64,000 bases of DNA from Kineococcus rubinsiae (GCF_011839805.1 NZ_VWPY01000001.1:62001-126000); one strand, 5' to 3'; shown: positions 1 to 8,858, counted from the first letter of the stretch. The notes: generated by a model not told the origin, from the letters alone. Numbers and translations: made by a program.

Positions 1-477
1 GCGCTCGTGACCGGGGGTGGTCATGAACGCCGTCGCGGAGTGCGGGGTGCCGATCTCGCCGGCGTCGACGAGGGCTCGCGCCGTCTGGATCCCGGTGCCC
101 AGCACGGTGTCGGGGGCGCAGCCGACCCGCAGGCCCGCCGCCGCGGCGGCTTCGACCACTTCGCGGCCCTCGGCGACGGTCATCGCCAGCGGCTTCTCGC
201 CGTAGACGTGCTTGCCCGCGGCCAGCGCCTTCAGCGCCACCTCGGCGTGCGTGCGCGGCAGCGTCAGGTTGAGGACCACGTCGACGTCGTCGGCGGCCAG
301 CAGCTCGTCCAGGGACAGCACCCGCGCGCCGTGCTCGTCGGCCAGCGCCTGCGCCCGCTCGGGCACGAAGTCGCTCACGGCGGTGATCTGCAGCTGCGGC
401 AGACGCTTCAGCGACGCCGAGTACTGCGCCGAGATGACTCCGGCGCCGACGACGCCGACCCTCAACGGGCTGCCCAC
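1..477 (-). CDS. Gfo/Idh/MocA family oxidoreductase, C-terminus cut by window edge
   Basis: Only the first 159 codons are present. The product begins with a Rossmann fold: a GxGxxS-type dinucleotide loop (VGVVGAGVIS) near residues 6-15, and the EKP motif (YGEKPLAMT) that carries the conserved lysine of this family. Members oxidise or reduce sugars, inositols or their derivatives with NAD(P) in the cytoplasm. I chose the GTG at 477 because GAGAGGGG lies six bases upstream; a TTG at 465 would give a TTGA overlap with the preceding stop. It is the last visible gene of an operon with a ThuA protein and a sugar importer, so its substrate is probably the imported sugar or a product of it. The substrate cannot be read from the sequence. 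Confidence 0.9.
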   Translation of the reverse strand, partial: MGSPLRVGVVGAGVISAQYSASLKRLPQLQITAVSDFVPERAQALADEHGARVLSLDELLAADDVDVVLNLTLPRTHAEVALKALAAGKHVYGEKPLAMTVAEGREVVEAAAAAGLRVGCAPDTVLGTGIQTARALVDAGEIGTPHSATAFMTTPGHER

Positions 478-1172
478 AGCAGACCCCTCTCGATGATCGT
501 CTTGACGTTGGTGTCCTGCAGGACCTCGACGTTGTGCCCCGGCGTGGCGACGAAGATCCTGCCCTTCCCCCACTGCCGGGTCCAGATCGCCGGGGAGGTG
601 ACCGGGCGGTTCCACGGGTCCCAGGCCCGGACGGCCTGCGTCGTCGTCGCGAGGACGTCGACGTAGTCGTCGGAGAGGACCCAGTACTGCTCGGTCACGA
701 GGTCGAAGTCCCCGATGCCGGCGGTGATGGGGTGCTCGGCTGCGGCGGGGAGCATGTTCACCGTGTAGGGGACGTAGTTGTCGGGCTGCCCGCCGGTGCG
801 CTCCTCCGGGGCCTTGCCCGGGTGGCAGCCGAACTGCCCGCCGACCAGGGTCAGGTAGTCGGAGTTGTTGCGGTAGGAGTCCGCGATCCCGCCGTGCCAG
901 CCGGCCAGACCGGTCCCGGCCTCGACGGCCGCGCGCAGGCCCTCGAACTCCTCCTTCTCGATGGAGTTCATCGTGTTGCACTGCACGACCAGGTCGACCG
1001 TCGCCATGTACGCGGCGTCGGTGTAGACCGTCGGGGTGCCGCCCGTCGCGGCGACGTCCTCGACGCGGACGGTGAACCCGTTCGCCTCCAGGTGCGGGAT
1101 GAAGAGGTCGGTGGCCTCGACGGGCATGTGCCCGTCCCAGCCGCCGCGGACGACGAGAGCCTGGCGCGTCAA
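462..1172 (-). CDS. ThuA domain protein
   Basis: This 236-residue protein has the ThuA fold related to class I glutamine amidotransferases: an N-terminal VVRGGWDGH, the GWHGG turn near residue 92, GGQFGCHPG near 111 and ATPGHN near the C-terminus. ThuA was first linked to trehalose/sucrose use in rhizobia, but the family's reaction remains poorly defined. The start is a TTG with GGAAGG eight bases upstream. It overlaps the downstream oxidoreductase gene and follows the inner permease by 40 bases, so it is part of the sugar uptake operon. A ThuA-Gfo/Idh pair suggests keto-sugar or polyol conversion; that link is inferred from context. Confidence 0.85.
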   Translation of the reverse strand: MTRQALVVRGGWDGHMPVEATDLFIPHLEANGFTVRVEDVAATGGTPTVYTDAAYMATVDLVVQCNTMNSIEKEEFEGLRAAVEAGTGLAGWHGGIADSYRNNSDYLTLVGGQFGCHPGKAPEERTGGQPDNYVPYTVNMLPAAAEHPITAGIGDFDLVTEQYWVLSDDYVDVLATTTQAVRAWDPWNRPVTSPAIWTRQWGKGRIFVATPGHNVEVLQDTNVKTIIERGLLWAAR

Positions 1173-1212
1173 GAGTGGAACCTTCCAGCTGGAGCAGGAG
1201 TCGTGGAGCAGA

Positions 1213-2118
1213 TCACTTGGAGAAGCCGGCCGTGAGGCCGGACAGGAGCTGACGGCGGCCCGCGATGTAGAGCACCAGGATCGGCACCGTGGTCAGCAGG
1301 ACCGAGGCCAGCACGGCCGGGATGTTGACGCTGTACTGCCCCTGGAAGCTGAACAGGGCCAGCGGCAGCACGCGCAGGTCGGGGCTCTGGGTCAGGACCA
1401 GCGGGAGGAGGAACGAGTTCCACACCTGCAGGGCCTGGTAGATCGAGACGGTCACGATCGCCGGCTTGGTCAGCGGGAAGGCGAGGCGCCACATGGTGCC
1501 CCACTCGCTGCTGCCGTCCAGCCGCATCGACTCGAACAGCTCGTTCGGGACGTCGCGGATGAAGTTGCCGAGGATGAGGATCGTCAGCGGCAGGGCGAAG
1601 GCGATCGAGGGGAGGATCAGCGCCAGGAGGCTGTCGTACAGCGACAGCTTGATGATGATCAGGAAGACGGGGATGATCGTCGCCTGGAGCGGGATCGCGA
1701 GCCCCATGAGGAACACCGCGTTGACGCCCTTGAGGAACCGGCCCCCGCCGCGGATGATCGCGAACGCCGCCATGAAGGAGAACAGGACGGCCGGGACGAC
1801 CGCGCCCAGGGTGACGATCACCGAGTTCGCGAAGTACCGGACGAAGCCCGACTCGATGACGAGCCGGTAGTTGTCCAGCGTCGGTGCCGTGGGCGGCGCC
1901 ATGGCGTTGCCGGAGAAGTACCCCGACGCGCTCTTGAAGCTCGTGATCACGATCCAGTAGATCGGGATGATGATGATGGCGAGCCACAGCCACCCGAAGG
2001 CGCCGCCGAGGTAGTTGCGCTTGCCCGACGAGGTGATCGCCGAGCGGTCGCCACTCGCGCGACCGGGGCGCCGCCCCTCCGCCTTGACGGGACGTTCCGC
2101 AGTGGTCGATCCGGCCAT
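1213..2118 (-). CDS. sugar ABC transporter permease, MalG type
   Basis: This 301-residue integral membrane protein has about six membrane segments, the first near residues 42-62. The EAA loop that contacts the ATPase is ESMRLDGSSEWGTMW followed by RLAFPLTKP. It is the second (MalG-like) permease of a CUT1 carbohydrate importer. The ATG at 2118 lies one base after the stop of the MalF-type gene, so the two are co-translated. No ATPase is encoded in the operon, so a shared MsiK-like ATPase elsewhere in the genome is expected; this is usual for actinobacterial CUT1 systems. The long in-frame extension upstream of 2118 lies inside the other permease gene and is not coding. Confidence 0.93.
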   Translation of the reverse strand: MAGSTTAERPVKAEGRRPGRASGDRSAITSSGKRNYLGGAFGWLWLAIIIIPIYWIVITSFKSASGYFSGNAMAPPTAPTLDNYRLVIESGFVRYFANSVIVTLGAVVPAVLFSFMAAFAIIRGGGRFLKGVNAVFLMGLAIPLQATIIPVFLIIIKLSLYDSLLALILPSIAFALPLTILILGNFIRDVPNELFESMRLDGSSEWGTMWRLAFPLTKPAIVTVSIYQALQVWNSFLLPLVLTQSPDLRVLPLALFSFQGQYSVNIPAVLASVLLTTVPILVLYIAGRRQLLSGLTAGFSK

Positions 2119-2119
2119 C

Positions 2120-3034
2120 TCAGGCACCTTCCAGCTGGCTGCTCGCGCCACCGCGGCCGCCGAGGCGCTGCAGGAGCAGCGCGAGAGCGAGGCCGATGAG
2201 GACGAGGATCGTGGCGATGACGCTCGCCGGGCCCATGAGGCTGCCGCGGAAGCCGCGCAGGTACATGTCCAGGGCCAGCACGCGCGTCGCGTCGCTCGGC
2301 CCACCGCCCGTGAGCACGAAGATGAGGTCGAAGAACGTCAGCGAGCCGACGATCATCAGCGTCGAGGAGGTGATGATCGTGTTCTTCAGCTGGGGCAGGG
2401 TCATGGAGAAGAACTGCCTGACCCGGCCGGCGCCGTCGATCTCCGCCGCCTCGTACATGGACCGGGGGATCTGCCGCACGCCACCTTGGTAGATGAGCGA
2501 GTGGAAGGGGATGAACTGCCAGGACACGATGAAGATGACGACGCCCATGGCCAGGGCGGGCCGGCCGAGCCAGTTCTGCGAGAGGAACGGCAGGCCCAGG
2601 CCGGCGCCGAGACCGAAGTTCGGGTCCAGCAGCGCCTTGTAGGCGATCGCGATCGCGGCCGAGCTGAGGAGCAGCGGCAGGAAGTACAGGACCGCGAGCA
2701 CGGCCCGGTACTTCTGGTGGCCCGAGATGAACACGCCGAGCAGGATGCTGAGCGGCGTCTGCACCGCCCACGACAGGAACATCACCAGGAAGGTGACGCC
2801 CAGCGCGTGGGGCAGGCCGGGGTCGGTGAGCACGGAACCCCAGTTCGCGAACCCGGCAGCGGTGATGGCACCGATGCCGTCCCAGTTCGTGAAGCTGAGG
2901 ACCACGACGCCGATGAGGGGGATGATCCCGAACCCGACGAACATCACGAGCGCGGGCAGCACGAGCCAGGACAGGGAGCCTGTCTTGCGCCCCGTCGCGG
3001 AGGGGGTGACCGCACCCACCGACACCGTGCTCAC
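2120..3034 (-). CDS. sugar ABC transporter permease, MalF type
   Basis: This 304-residue permease has an N-terminal membrane segment (about residues 21-42) and an EAA loop near residues 200-222 (EAAEIDGAGRVRQF). It pairs with the MalG-type protein to form the membrane channel of the importer. The GTG at 3034 overlaps the binding-protein stop in a GTGA junction, which fixes the start and implies translational coupling. The order binding protein, MalF, MalG is the standard CUT1 arrangement. Confidence 0.93.
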   Translation of the reverse strand: MSTVSVGAVTPSATGRKTGSLSWLVLPALVMFVGFGIIPLIGVVVLSFTNWDGIGAITAAGFANWGSVLTDPGLPHALGVTFLVMFLSWAVQTPLSILLGVFISGHQKYRAVLAVLYFLPLLLSSAAIAIAYKALLDPNFGLGAGLGLPFLSQNWLGRPALAMGVVIFIVSWQFIPFHSLIYQGGVRQIPRSMYEAAEIDGAGRVRQFFSMTLPQLKNTIITSSTLMIVGSLTFFDLIFVLTGGGPSDATRVLALDMYLRGFRGSLMGPASVIATILVLIGLALALLLQRLGGRGGASSQLEGA

Positions 3035-4356
3035 TTGCCGATGACCGCGTTCATGTTCGTCGCGAACTGCTCCGGCGTGATGGCGAGGCCGAACAGCTGC
3101 TCGATGTTGTTCAGGAGCTCCTCGGCCGCGGTCGGGCTGAGGGCCTGGTCCCACGACTGCGCGAAGTTGCCGGCGTTCGCTGCGGTGTCGTAGACGAACT
3201 TGAGCCACTCGGCGTCGTCCGACGCGCCGAGCTTGGAGTCGATGCCGTTGACGATCGGCACCGAGCCCGAGGCGATCCAGGCCTCGTTCTCCGCGTCGGT
3301 CAGCAGGCCGTCCTTGAAGTACTTCTTGGCGATGGTCTTCTGCTCGTCGGTCGCCTTGGAGGAGATGGCGAGGTAGGAGGAGGGGTTGCCGACCGAGTTG
3401 GTCGGGTCGCCCTTGCCGCCCGCGACGGAGGGGAAGTTCATGTAGCCGAGGTCGCCCTTGGAGACGAAGTCGCCACCGTCGGACTTCATGCTGCCGTAGG
3501 TCCAGGCGCCGTGGAGCATCATGGCGGCCTTGCCGGTGTAGAGCAGCGCCTGGTCGGCGTTGGAGTCGGCGGTGATCGACTGGAAGCCGTTGATGAAGCC
3601 GTTGGCCTTCACCAGGTCCTGGATCATCTTCAGGGCCTGCAGCGACGCGGGGTTGGACCACGCGTCCGCCTCGCCGTTGAAGACGGCCTCGAAGACCTCG
3701 GGGCCACCGACGCGGTCGAACATGAACTCGAGCCACATCATGTTGGTCCAGCGCGACTGCCCGCCGAGGGAGAACGGCGCGATGCCGGCCGCGTTGAACT
3801 TGGGCACCAGCTCCATGATCTCCTCCCACGTGGTGGGCTCGGAGACACCGACCTGCTTGAAGACGGCCTTGTTCGTGAAGAGGACGATCGGGGAGACCGT
3901 CTCGCACGGCATGGCGTAGATCTTGTCGCCGACGGACCCGGCCGCGAAGGCGGTCTCGAAGAGCTTGCTCTTCAGGTCGGCGTTCTCGGCGAACCAGCTG
4001 GTCAGGTCCTCGACCTGGCCGGCGTCGGCGTAGCTCTTGAGGCCACCGCCGCCCCAGGTCCAGATGATCGTCGGGGCCTGGTTGGCGCCGATGGCCGTCT
4101 TGATCTTGGTCTTGTAGGCGTCGTTCTGGAACAGCGTGACGGCGAGCTTGCCGTCGGGGTTCGCCTTGTTGAAGGCGTCCACCGCGTTCTGGCGGATGGT
4201 CTCCTGCGGGGCTCCGCTGAGGTACCAGATCGTGGCCTCGCCGGCCTTCGCGGCGCCGGGGCCCGAGGACCCGCAGGACGCGAGGGCGCCGACGGTGAGG
4301 GGGGTCGCCACCGCCAGGGCGAGGATGGACCGACGGGAGGTGTGCTGGGAATCCAC
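3031..4356 (-). CDS. extracellular sugar-binding lipoprotein of ABC importer
   Basis: The 441-residue product has a twin-arginine-like start (SRRSILAL at residues 7-14) and a lipobox ending at Cys28 (ALASC), so it is probably an exported membrane-anchored lipoprotein. The rest is a type 1 extracellular solute-binding fold with the WYLSG and DAFNKANPD patterns of CUT1 binding proteins. It captures the carbohydrate and delivers it to the two permeases downstream. The GTG at 4356 is preceded by GGAG six bases upstream. It is the first gene of the operon and faces the LacI gene across a region holding two operator-like palindromes, so repression by that LacI protein is likely. Ligand unknown. Confidence 0.93.
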   Translation of the reverse strand: MDSQHTSRRSILALAVATPLTVGALASCGSSGPGAAKAGEATIWYLSGAPQETIRQNAVDAFNKANPDGKLAVTLFQNDAYKTKIKTAIGANQAPTIIWTWGGGGLKSYADAGQVEDLTSWFAENADLKSKLFETAFAAGSVGDKIYAMPCETVSPIVLFTNKAVFKQVGVSEPTTWEEIMELVPKFNAAGIAPFSLGGQSRWTNMMWLEFMFDRVGGPEVFEAVFNGEADAWSNPASLQALKMIQDLVKANGFINGFQSITADSNADQALLYTGKAAMMLHGAWTYGSMKSDGGDFVSKGDLGYMNFPSVAGGKGDPTNSVGNPSSYLAISSKATDEQKTIAKKYFKDGLLTDAENEAWIASGSVPIVNGIDSKLGASDDAEWLKFVYDTAANAGNFAQSWDQALSPTAAEELLNNIEQLFGLAITPEQFATNMNAVIGK

Positions 4357-4457
4357 TGCGATCTCCGATGCGCCGAGCCGCGCCTTCGCGGCTGCTCCGT
4401 AGGGGCGGCTGGGGGCCGCACCGAGGGTCCAGGAGGACCCGGGTGTTTCCGACGGGT

Positions 4458-4474
4458 GTCGAAACTGTTTCGAC
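4458..4474. promoter_or_regulatory. LacI-type operator, proximal to the importer operon
   Basis: GTCGAAACTGTTTCGAC is a perfect inverted repeat with 8-base arms around one base. It sits about 100 bases upstream of the binding-protein start, in the 340-base divergent gap 4357-4696. The CGAAA...TTTCG arms resemble half-sites reported for actinobacterial LacI-family sugar regulators. Apart from this site and its partner at 4592-4607 I see no gene or RNA in the gap. Confidence 0.65.
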
Positions 4475-4591
4475 GCCGCGTCGCTGGATGACGATAGGTG
4501 GGCGACGGGACCGGGTCAAGCAGGTCGCGAAGATCGGGTGAACTCGCGGTGTCAGTGCAGGTCACGAGGATGTCACAGGTCTCGGCCAGGT

Positions 4592-4607
4592 CTCGAAAAG
4601 TTTCGAG
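4592..4607. promoter_or_regulatory. LacI-type operator, proximal to the lacI gene
   Basis: CTCGAAAAGTTTCGAG has perfect 7-base arms around a two-base centre. It lies about 90 bases upstream of the regulator start. It shares the CGAAA/TTTCG core with the site at 4458-4474 but has an even rather than odd centre. The pair could allow looping or separate control of the two promoters. Confidence 0.65.
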
Positions 4608-4696
4608 GACCGGTTGACCGCAGGGCTCCCGCTGGGACCGTCGAGCCCCTATCCTCGGCTCCGGCGCCCGACGGTGGGCGGACGAGGGGGAACGAC

Positions 4697-5737
4697 GTGC
4701 TGGAACCATCCACCCGAGCGGGTCGCCCCACGCTGGCCACCATCGCGGCGTCCGCGGGCGTGTCCGTCGCCACGGTCTCGAAGGTCGTCAACGGCCGCGA
4801 GGACGTCTCGGCGCAGACCCGCGCGAGCGTCCAGGCCCTGCTCAGCCAGCACGACTACGCGCCCCCGTCCGCGCGGCGGCCCACCCCCGCGGCCCCGACG
4901 GTGGAGTTCCTCATCGACGGGGAGTTCAGCGCCTACGGCCTGCAGGTGATCGAGGGCGTCGTGACCGCCGGCGTCCAGCTCGGGATCTCCGTGGTCGTGG
5001 GGCAGCTGCACCCGGACGGCGCACCGCCGGGGTCGACGGCCCCGCGGGTCTGGGCGCGCCGGCTCGCCACGGCCGGGCGCACGGGCGTCATCGTCGTGAC
5101 CGGCGAGCTCACCGCGGCGCACGTCACCGCCCTCACCCGCGTGGACCTGCCGCTCGTCGTCATCGACCCGCTGAACCTGCCGCGCACCGAGGTCACCAGC
5201 GTCGGGTCGACCAACTTCGCGGGCGGCCTCACGTCCACGCAGCACCTGCTGGACCTCGGGCACCGCCGGATCGCCTTCGTCGGCGGCCCCCCCGCCTCGT
5301 CGTGCAACCAGGCCCGGCTGCACGGCTACCGCGCGGCCATGGAGACCGCCGGGTGCCCCGTGCCTCCCGAGCACGTGCTCAACGAGGCCTTCAACTACGA
5401 CGCGGGCTTCCGGGCCGGGACCTCGCTGCTGTCGCTGCCCGAGCCGCCCACCGCCGTGGTCGGCGGCTCCGACTCGATCGCCCTGGGCTTTATGGAGGCG
5501 GCCCGCGTGCGCGGCCTGCGCATCCCCGAGGACGTGAGCGTGGTCGGCTTCGACGACACGGAGCTGGCCCAGATGTCCACCCCGCGGCTCACGACCGTGC
5601 GGCAGCCGCTGCGCGAGATGGGCGCCGTCGCGGTCCGCACGCTGGTGCGGATGGCCGCCGGCGAGGTCCTGGAGTCCCACCACGTGGAGCTCGCGACGGA
5701 GCTCGTCGTGCGCGGGACCACCACCCCCCGCCGCTGA
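4697..5737 (+). CDS. LacI family transcriptional regulator
   Basis: The 346-residue protein starts with the LacI helix-turn-helix (PTLATIAASAGVSVATVSKV, about residues 9-28) and hinge, followed by a periplasmic-binding-protein-like sensor domain ending in the family signature VSVVGFDDTELAQMSTP. It should bind the two nearby palindromes and release on binding a sugar ligand. I chose the GTG at 4697 because GAGGGGG lies six bases upstream; upstream in-frame codons lie in the operator region. It is divergent from the importer operon and is its probable repressor. Confidence 0.93.
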   Translation: MLEPSTRAGRPTLATIAASAGVSVATVSKVVNGREDVSAQTRASVQALLSQHDYAPPSARRPTPAAPTVEFLIDGEFSAYGLQVIEGVVTAGVQLGISVVVGQLHPDGAPPGSTAPRVWARRLATAGRTGVIVVTGELTAAHVTALTRVDLPLVVIDPLNLPRTEVTSVGSTNFAGGLTSTQHLLDLGHRRIAFVGGPPASSCNQARLHGYRAAMETAGCPVPPEHVLNEAFNYDAGFRAGTSLLSLPEPPTAVVGGSDSIALGFMEAARVRGLRIPEDVSVVGFDDTELAQMSTPRLTTVRQPLREMGAVAVRTLVRMAAGEVLESHHVELATELVVRGTTTPRR

Positions 5738-5888
5738 CGCCCCGGCGCACCGACCCCCCCGCGCCGACTCCCCCACCCGCCGCGCCGCCTGCCACACCGC
5801 GTTGCCGGTTCTCGCTGTCCGTGTTCGCATGGGGAGACCGGACGCAGCCGCACGGCCCGCGTCCCCGGGCACCGAGGACGAGGCCGCC

Positions 5889-6146
5889 GTGGACAGCACC
5901 CGCAACGCCCAGCTCACCCGGCACGTGATCGACCTGCGCGAGGCCCCGGCCGGCGAGCAGCTGCTCGACGACCTCCGCGCCGCCTACGACGAGCGGCTGG
6001 AGCTCCTCGAGTCCGACGCCGACGACGAGGAGCTCGTCGCCAGCGCCGTCCGCATCGACGCGCTCGAGGCGCGCTGCCGGGCCCCGCGGCCCGCGCCCCC
6101 GCGCCGCCGCCGCTCCGGCCCGGACCCCGCCACCTTCCTGGGCTGA
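5889..6146 (+). CDS. small hypothetical protein
   Basis: This 85-residue protein is helical and rich in Leu, Glu, Asp and Arg, with a proline/arginine-rich tail ending in FLG. I recognise no family. The GTG at 5889 has GAGG five bases upstream; an in-frame ATG at 5829 would add 20 residues but lacks a ribosome site. It lies between the LacI gene and a GAF-ANTAR gene and is followed by a hairpin at 6158-6190, so it may be a single transcript. The codon pattern (G or C at nearly all third positions) supports a real gene, with moderate certainty. Confidence 0.55.
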   Translation: MDSTRNAQLTRHVIDLREAPAGEQLLDDLRAAYDERLELLESDADDEELVASAVRIDALEARCRAPRPAPPRRRRSGPDPATFLG

Positions 6147-6157
6147 CGGCACCCGCT

Positions 6158-6190
6158 CCGCGCGGGCGGGCCGCGTGCGGGCCCGCGCGG
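6158..6190 (+). terminator. candidate hairpin terminator
   Basis: CCGCGCGGGC at 6158-6167 is matched perfectly by GCCCGCGCGG at 6181-6190 with a 13-base loop. It lies 12 bases after the small gene and 20 before the next start. No U-tract follows, as is common in high-GC actinobacteria, so a role in the leader of the next gene is also possible. Confidence 0.4.
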
Positions 6191-6209
6191 GCGCTGGCAG
6201 GCTGACCGC

Positions 6210-6953
6210 GTGCAGGAGCGACGGGACGACGGCCTCGCGGCGGAGGCCGTGGCCGCGGCGATGGACGACGTCGCGCAGGTGCTCGCGGCCCACGGCGAGC
6301 CCCTCGACCTGGCCGACCGGCTCGTGCGCCACGCCGCGGCCCTGCTCCGGGCGGACGCCGTTGGGCTCGTCGTCCAGGACACCGCCGGACGCACCGGCCT
6401 GCTCGCCAGCACGTCCGACGAGGCGCGCGCGGTGGAGCTGTTCCAGCTGGAGGCGCAGCAGGGCCCGTGCGTGGAGTGCTGCCGCACGGGCCTGCCGGGC
6501 GCCTCCCCCGACGCTGCGGACATGCGGCGGCGCTGGCCGGACTTCGCGCGCACGGCGGCCGAGCTGGGGATCAACGCCGTGCACACCGTCCCGCTGACCG
6601 CCACGGGGCGCACGATCGGCGCGCTCAACCTGTTCCTGCGCCGCCCGGGCGTGCTGTCCCCGGCCCAGGCCGACGTCGCGCGGGCGCTCGCGTCCTTCGG
6701 GGCCGTCGGGCTGTCCCAGCTCGAGCACGTCGCCGAGAGCCGCCGCGTCCAGGCGCAGCTGCAGGAGGCGCTGGACAGCCGCATCGTGCTGGAGCAGGCG
6801 AAGGGTGTCCTCGCGGAGCGTCACGGCACCGGCCCCGAGGAGGCCTTCGACGAGCTGCGCCGGCACGCGCGGCGCAGCCGGCGCCGGCTGCGCGACGTCG
6901 CGCAGGAGGTCCTGGACGACCTCAGCAGGGTTGCGCCGCCTCCCGTGGGGTAG
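6210..6953 (+). CDS. GAF-ANTAR transcription antitermination regulator
   Basis: The 247-residue protein has an N-terminal GAF sensor domain (about residues 20-165) and a C-terminal ANTAR domain (about 185-240) with the core DSRIVLEQAKGVLAE and a three-helix tail rich in Arg. ANTAR domains bind paired RNA hairpins and prevent transcription termination; the GAF domain is the presumed signal input. GPCVECCRTG in the GAF domain places three cysteines together (C-x-x-C-C), which could sense redox state or hold a cofactor. The start is GTG 6210. It is one of five ANTAR proteins in this window. Confidence 0.88.
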   Translation: MQERRDDGLAAEAVAAAMDDVAQVLAAHGEPLDLADRLVRHAAALLRADAVGLVVQDTAGRTGLLASTSDEARAVELFQLEAQQGPCVECCRTGLPGASPDAADMRRRWPDFARTAAELGINAVHTVPLTATGRTIGALNLFLRRPGVLSPAQADVARALASFGAVGLSQLEHVAESRRVQAQLQEALDSRIVLEQAKGVLAERHGTGPEEAFDELRRHARRSRRRLRDVAQEVLDDLSRVAPPPVG

Positions 6954-6963
6954 GGATGAGCCC

Positions 6964-8001
6964 ATGCGCATCGCCATCACCGGGGCCTCCGGCAACGTCG
7001 GCACGGCCCTGCTCCGCCGGCTCGCCACCACCGGTCACGACGTCGTCGGCATCTGCCGCCGCACCCCGCAGGACGCGGGTGCCCCCTACGACGGCGTGCA
7101 GTGGGTCTCCGCCGACGTCGCCGCGGACCACGACGTGCTGCGCGAGGCCCTCCGGGGCTGCGACGCGGTGGTCCACCTGGCCTGGCTGATCCAGCCGGCG
7201 CGCCGCCCCGAGGAGCTCACCCGCGTCAACGTGGGCGGGTCGAAGGCCGTGGTCGCCGCGGCGCTGGCCGCGGGGGTCCCCCACCTCGTCCACGTGTCCT
7301 CCGTCGGCACCTACGCCCAGCACCCCCACGACGACTCCCGCGTCGACGAGTCCTGGTCCACGGCCGGGATCCGCGGGTCGCAGTACTCGCGGGAGAAGTC
7401 GGCGGTCGAGGCCCACCTCGACCAGGTCGAGCGCGAGCACCCGGAGCTGACGGTGGCGCGCGTCCGCCCCGCCCTGGTCTTCCAGCGCGACGCGGGCAGC
7501 GAGATCGCCCGCTACTTCGTCGGTGCGCTCGCCCCGACGCGCGTGCTGCGCCGCGTCCCCCTGCCGCTGCTGCCCCTGCCGCGGCGGCTGCGCCTGCAGC
7601 TCGTGCACGCCGACGACCTGGCGGACGCGCTGGTGCGCGTGGTCGAGCAGCGGGGGCGGGGCGCCTTCAACGTCGCCGACGAGCCGGTGCTCGGCGGCCG
7701 TGACCTGGGGCTGGCGCTCAAGGCGGGGCGGATCGTGCCCGTCGACCGCCGCGTGGCACGCGCCGTGGTGAAGGCGACCTACCTGGCGCACGTGCACCCG
7801 GTGCAGGAGGGCTGGCTCGACCTCGCCCTCGGGGTGCCGCTGATGGACACCGACCGCGTCCGCACCGAGCTCGGCTGGCGTCCGGAGCGCTCCTCCTCCC
7901 AGGCGCTGCGCGAGCTGGTCGAGGGGATGTCCGAGCACGCGGGGACCGGGTCGGGGCCGCTGCGGCAGCGGCGCGCCACGGGCTCGCGGACGGGCGTCTG
8001 A
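6964..8001 (+). CDS. NAD-dependent epimerase/dehydratase family protein
   Basis: This 345-residue extended short-chain dehydrogenase has an N-terminal nucleotide loop (ITGASGNVG, residues 4-12) and a catalytic YSREK (Tyr-x-x-x-Lys) near residues 141-145. Such proteins act on nucleotide sugars or other carbonyl/hydroxyl substrates in the cytoplasm. The ATG at 6964 starts eleven bases after the GAF-ANTAR stop, so the two are probably co-transcribed. The substrate is not predictable. The C-terminal part is arginine-rich and less conserved. Confidence 0.88.
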   Translation: MRIAITGASGNVGTALLRRLATTGHDVVGICRRTPQDAGAPYDGVQWVSADVAADHDVLREALRGCDAVVHLAWLIQPARRPEELTRVNVGGSKAVVAAALAAGVPHLVHVSSVGTYAQHPHDDSRVDESWSTAGIRGSQYSREKSAVEAHLDQVEREHPELTVARVRPALVFQRDAGSEIARYFVGALAPTRVLRRVPLPLLPLPRRLRLQLVHADDLADALVRVVEQRGRGAFNVADEPVLGGRDLGLALKAGRIVPVDRRVARAVVKATYLAHVHPVQEGWLDLALGVPLMDTDRVRTELGWRPERSSSQALRELVEGMSEHAGTGSGPLRQRRATGSRTGV

Positions 8002-8048
8002 CCCGCGACCGGTCAGGACGGGCGGCCGAGCGGGCCTTGCGAGGCGGG

Positions 8049-8792
8049 TCAGGCGGCGAGCTGGTTGCGCAGCCGCCCGAGGCAGGACGTCAGCAGGCGC
8101 GAGACCTGCATCTGCGTGACGCCGAGCTCGTCGGCGATCTGCTGCTGGGTGGCGTCGCCGTAGAAGCGGAGGGCGAGCAGGCGCTGGTCGCGGGGCCCGA
8201 GGGCTGCGAGCAGGGGGCGGACCGCGGCCCCGTCGATGACGCCGGCGATCGCGTCGCCGTCGTCGGCGAGGGAGTCGGCGACCGTCGCCTCGCCGTCGCC
8301 GCCGACGGGGGTGTCGATCGACATGGCGGAGTAGGCGGCGGAGGCGCGGCGGACCTCGCGCAGCTCCGCGACGGAGGTGCCGAGCCGCTCGGCCAGCGCC
8401 TCGTCGGTGGGGGCGGTGTCGAGCTCCTGCTGCAGCTCCTGCTCCGCGACGACGAGGAGCGCGCGCAGCTCCTGCAGGCGGCGCGGCGGGCGGATGTCCC
8501 AGCCGTGGTCGCGGAAGTGGCGGCGGATCTCGCCGGTGATGGTGGGGACCGCGTACGCCGTGAAGGAGTTGCCCTCCTCCGGCCGGAAGCCGTGCGCGGC
8601 CTTGACCAGGCCCAGGCAGGCGACCTGCACGAGGTCGTCGAGCGACTCGCCGCGGTCGCGGTAGCGCAGGGCCAGCGAGCGGGCCAGCGAGAGGTGCGCG
8701 AGGACGAGCTCGTCGGGGTCGACGGGGCCGTCGGCGGACGGGTCCCGGGGCGTGGTGGTGCCGGACGGCGCGAGGCGCCGGGTCGGATGCAT
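8049..8792 (-). CDS. RNA polymerase sigma factor, SigB/SigF type
   Basis: The 247-residue protein carries region 2 (DDLVQVACLGLVKA, then FTAYAVPTITGEIRRHFRD) and a region 4 helix-turn-helix (QQQIADELGVTQMQVSRLL). This is the group 3 sigma family that directs general stress or developmental genes and is usually held by an RsbW-like anti-sigma factor. The ATG at 8792 is chosen because GGAGG lies four bases upstream; an in-frame GTG at 8813 has no such site. No anti-sigma gene adjoins it; the RsbW-type gene at 50914-51405 and STAS gene at 25828-26247 are possible partners (inference). Confidence 0.92.
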   Translation of the reverse strand: MHPTRRLAPSGTTTPRDPSADGPVDPDELVLAHLSLARSLALRYRDRGESLDDLVQVACLGLVKAAHGFRPEEGNSFTAYAVPTITGEIRRHFRDHGWDIRPPRRLQELRALLVVAEQELQQELDTAPTDEALAERLGTSVAELREVRRASAAYSAMSIDTPVGGDGEATVADSLADDGDAIAGVIDGAAVRPLLAALGPRDQRLLALRFYGDATQQQIADELGVTQMQVSRLLTSCLGRLRNQLAA

Positions 8793-8858
8793 GGGTCCTC
8801 CGGAGGCGTTCACGGAGTGGCGCGTGTCTCGACCACCGCGGCCTAGTCGAGCACCGAG

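Noticed and set aside
3035-4519. In-frame upstream extension of the MalF-type permease
   Set aside because: It is antisense-phase shadow of the binding-protein gene; the GTGA junction at 3034 fixes the start.
8793-8813. Longer sigma factor start at GTG 8813
   Set aside because: It lacks a ribosome site, while the ATG at 8792 has GGAGG four bases upstream.
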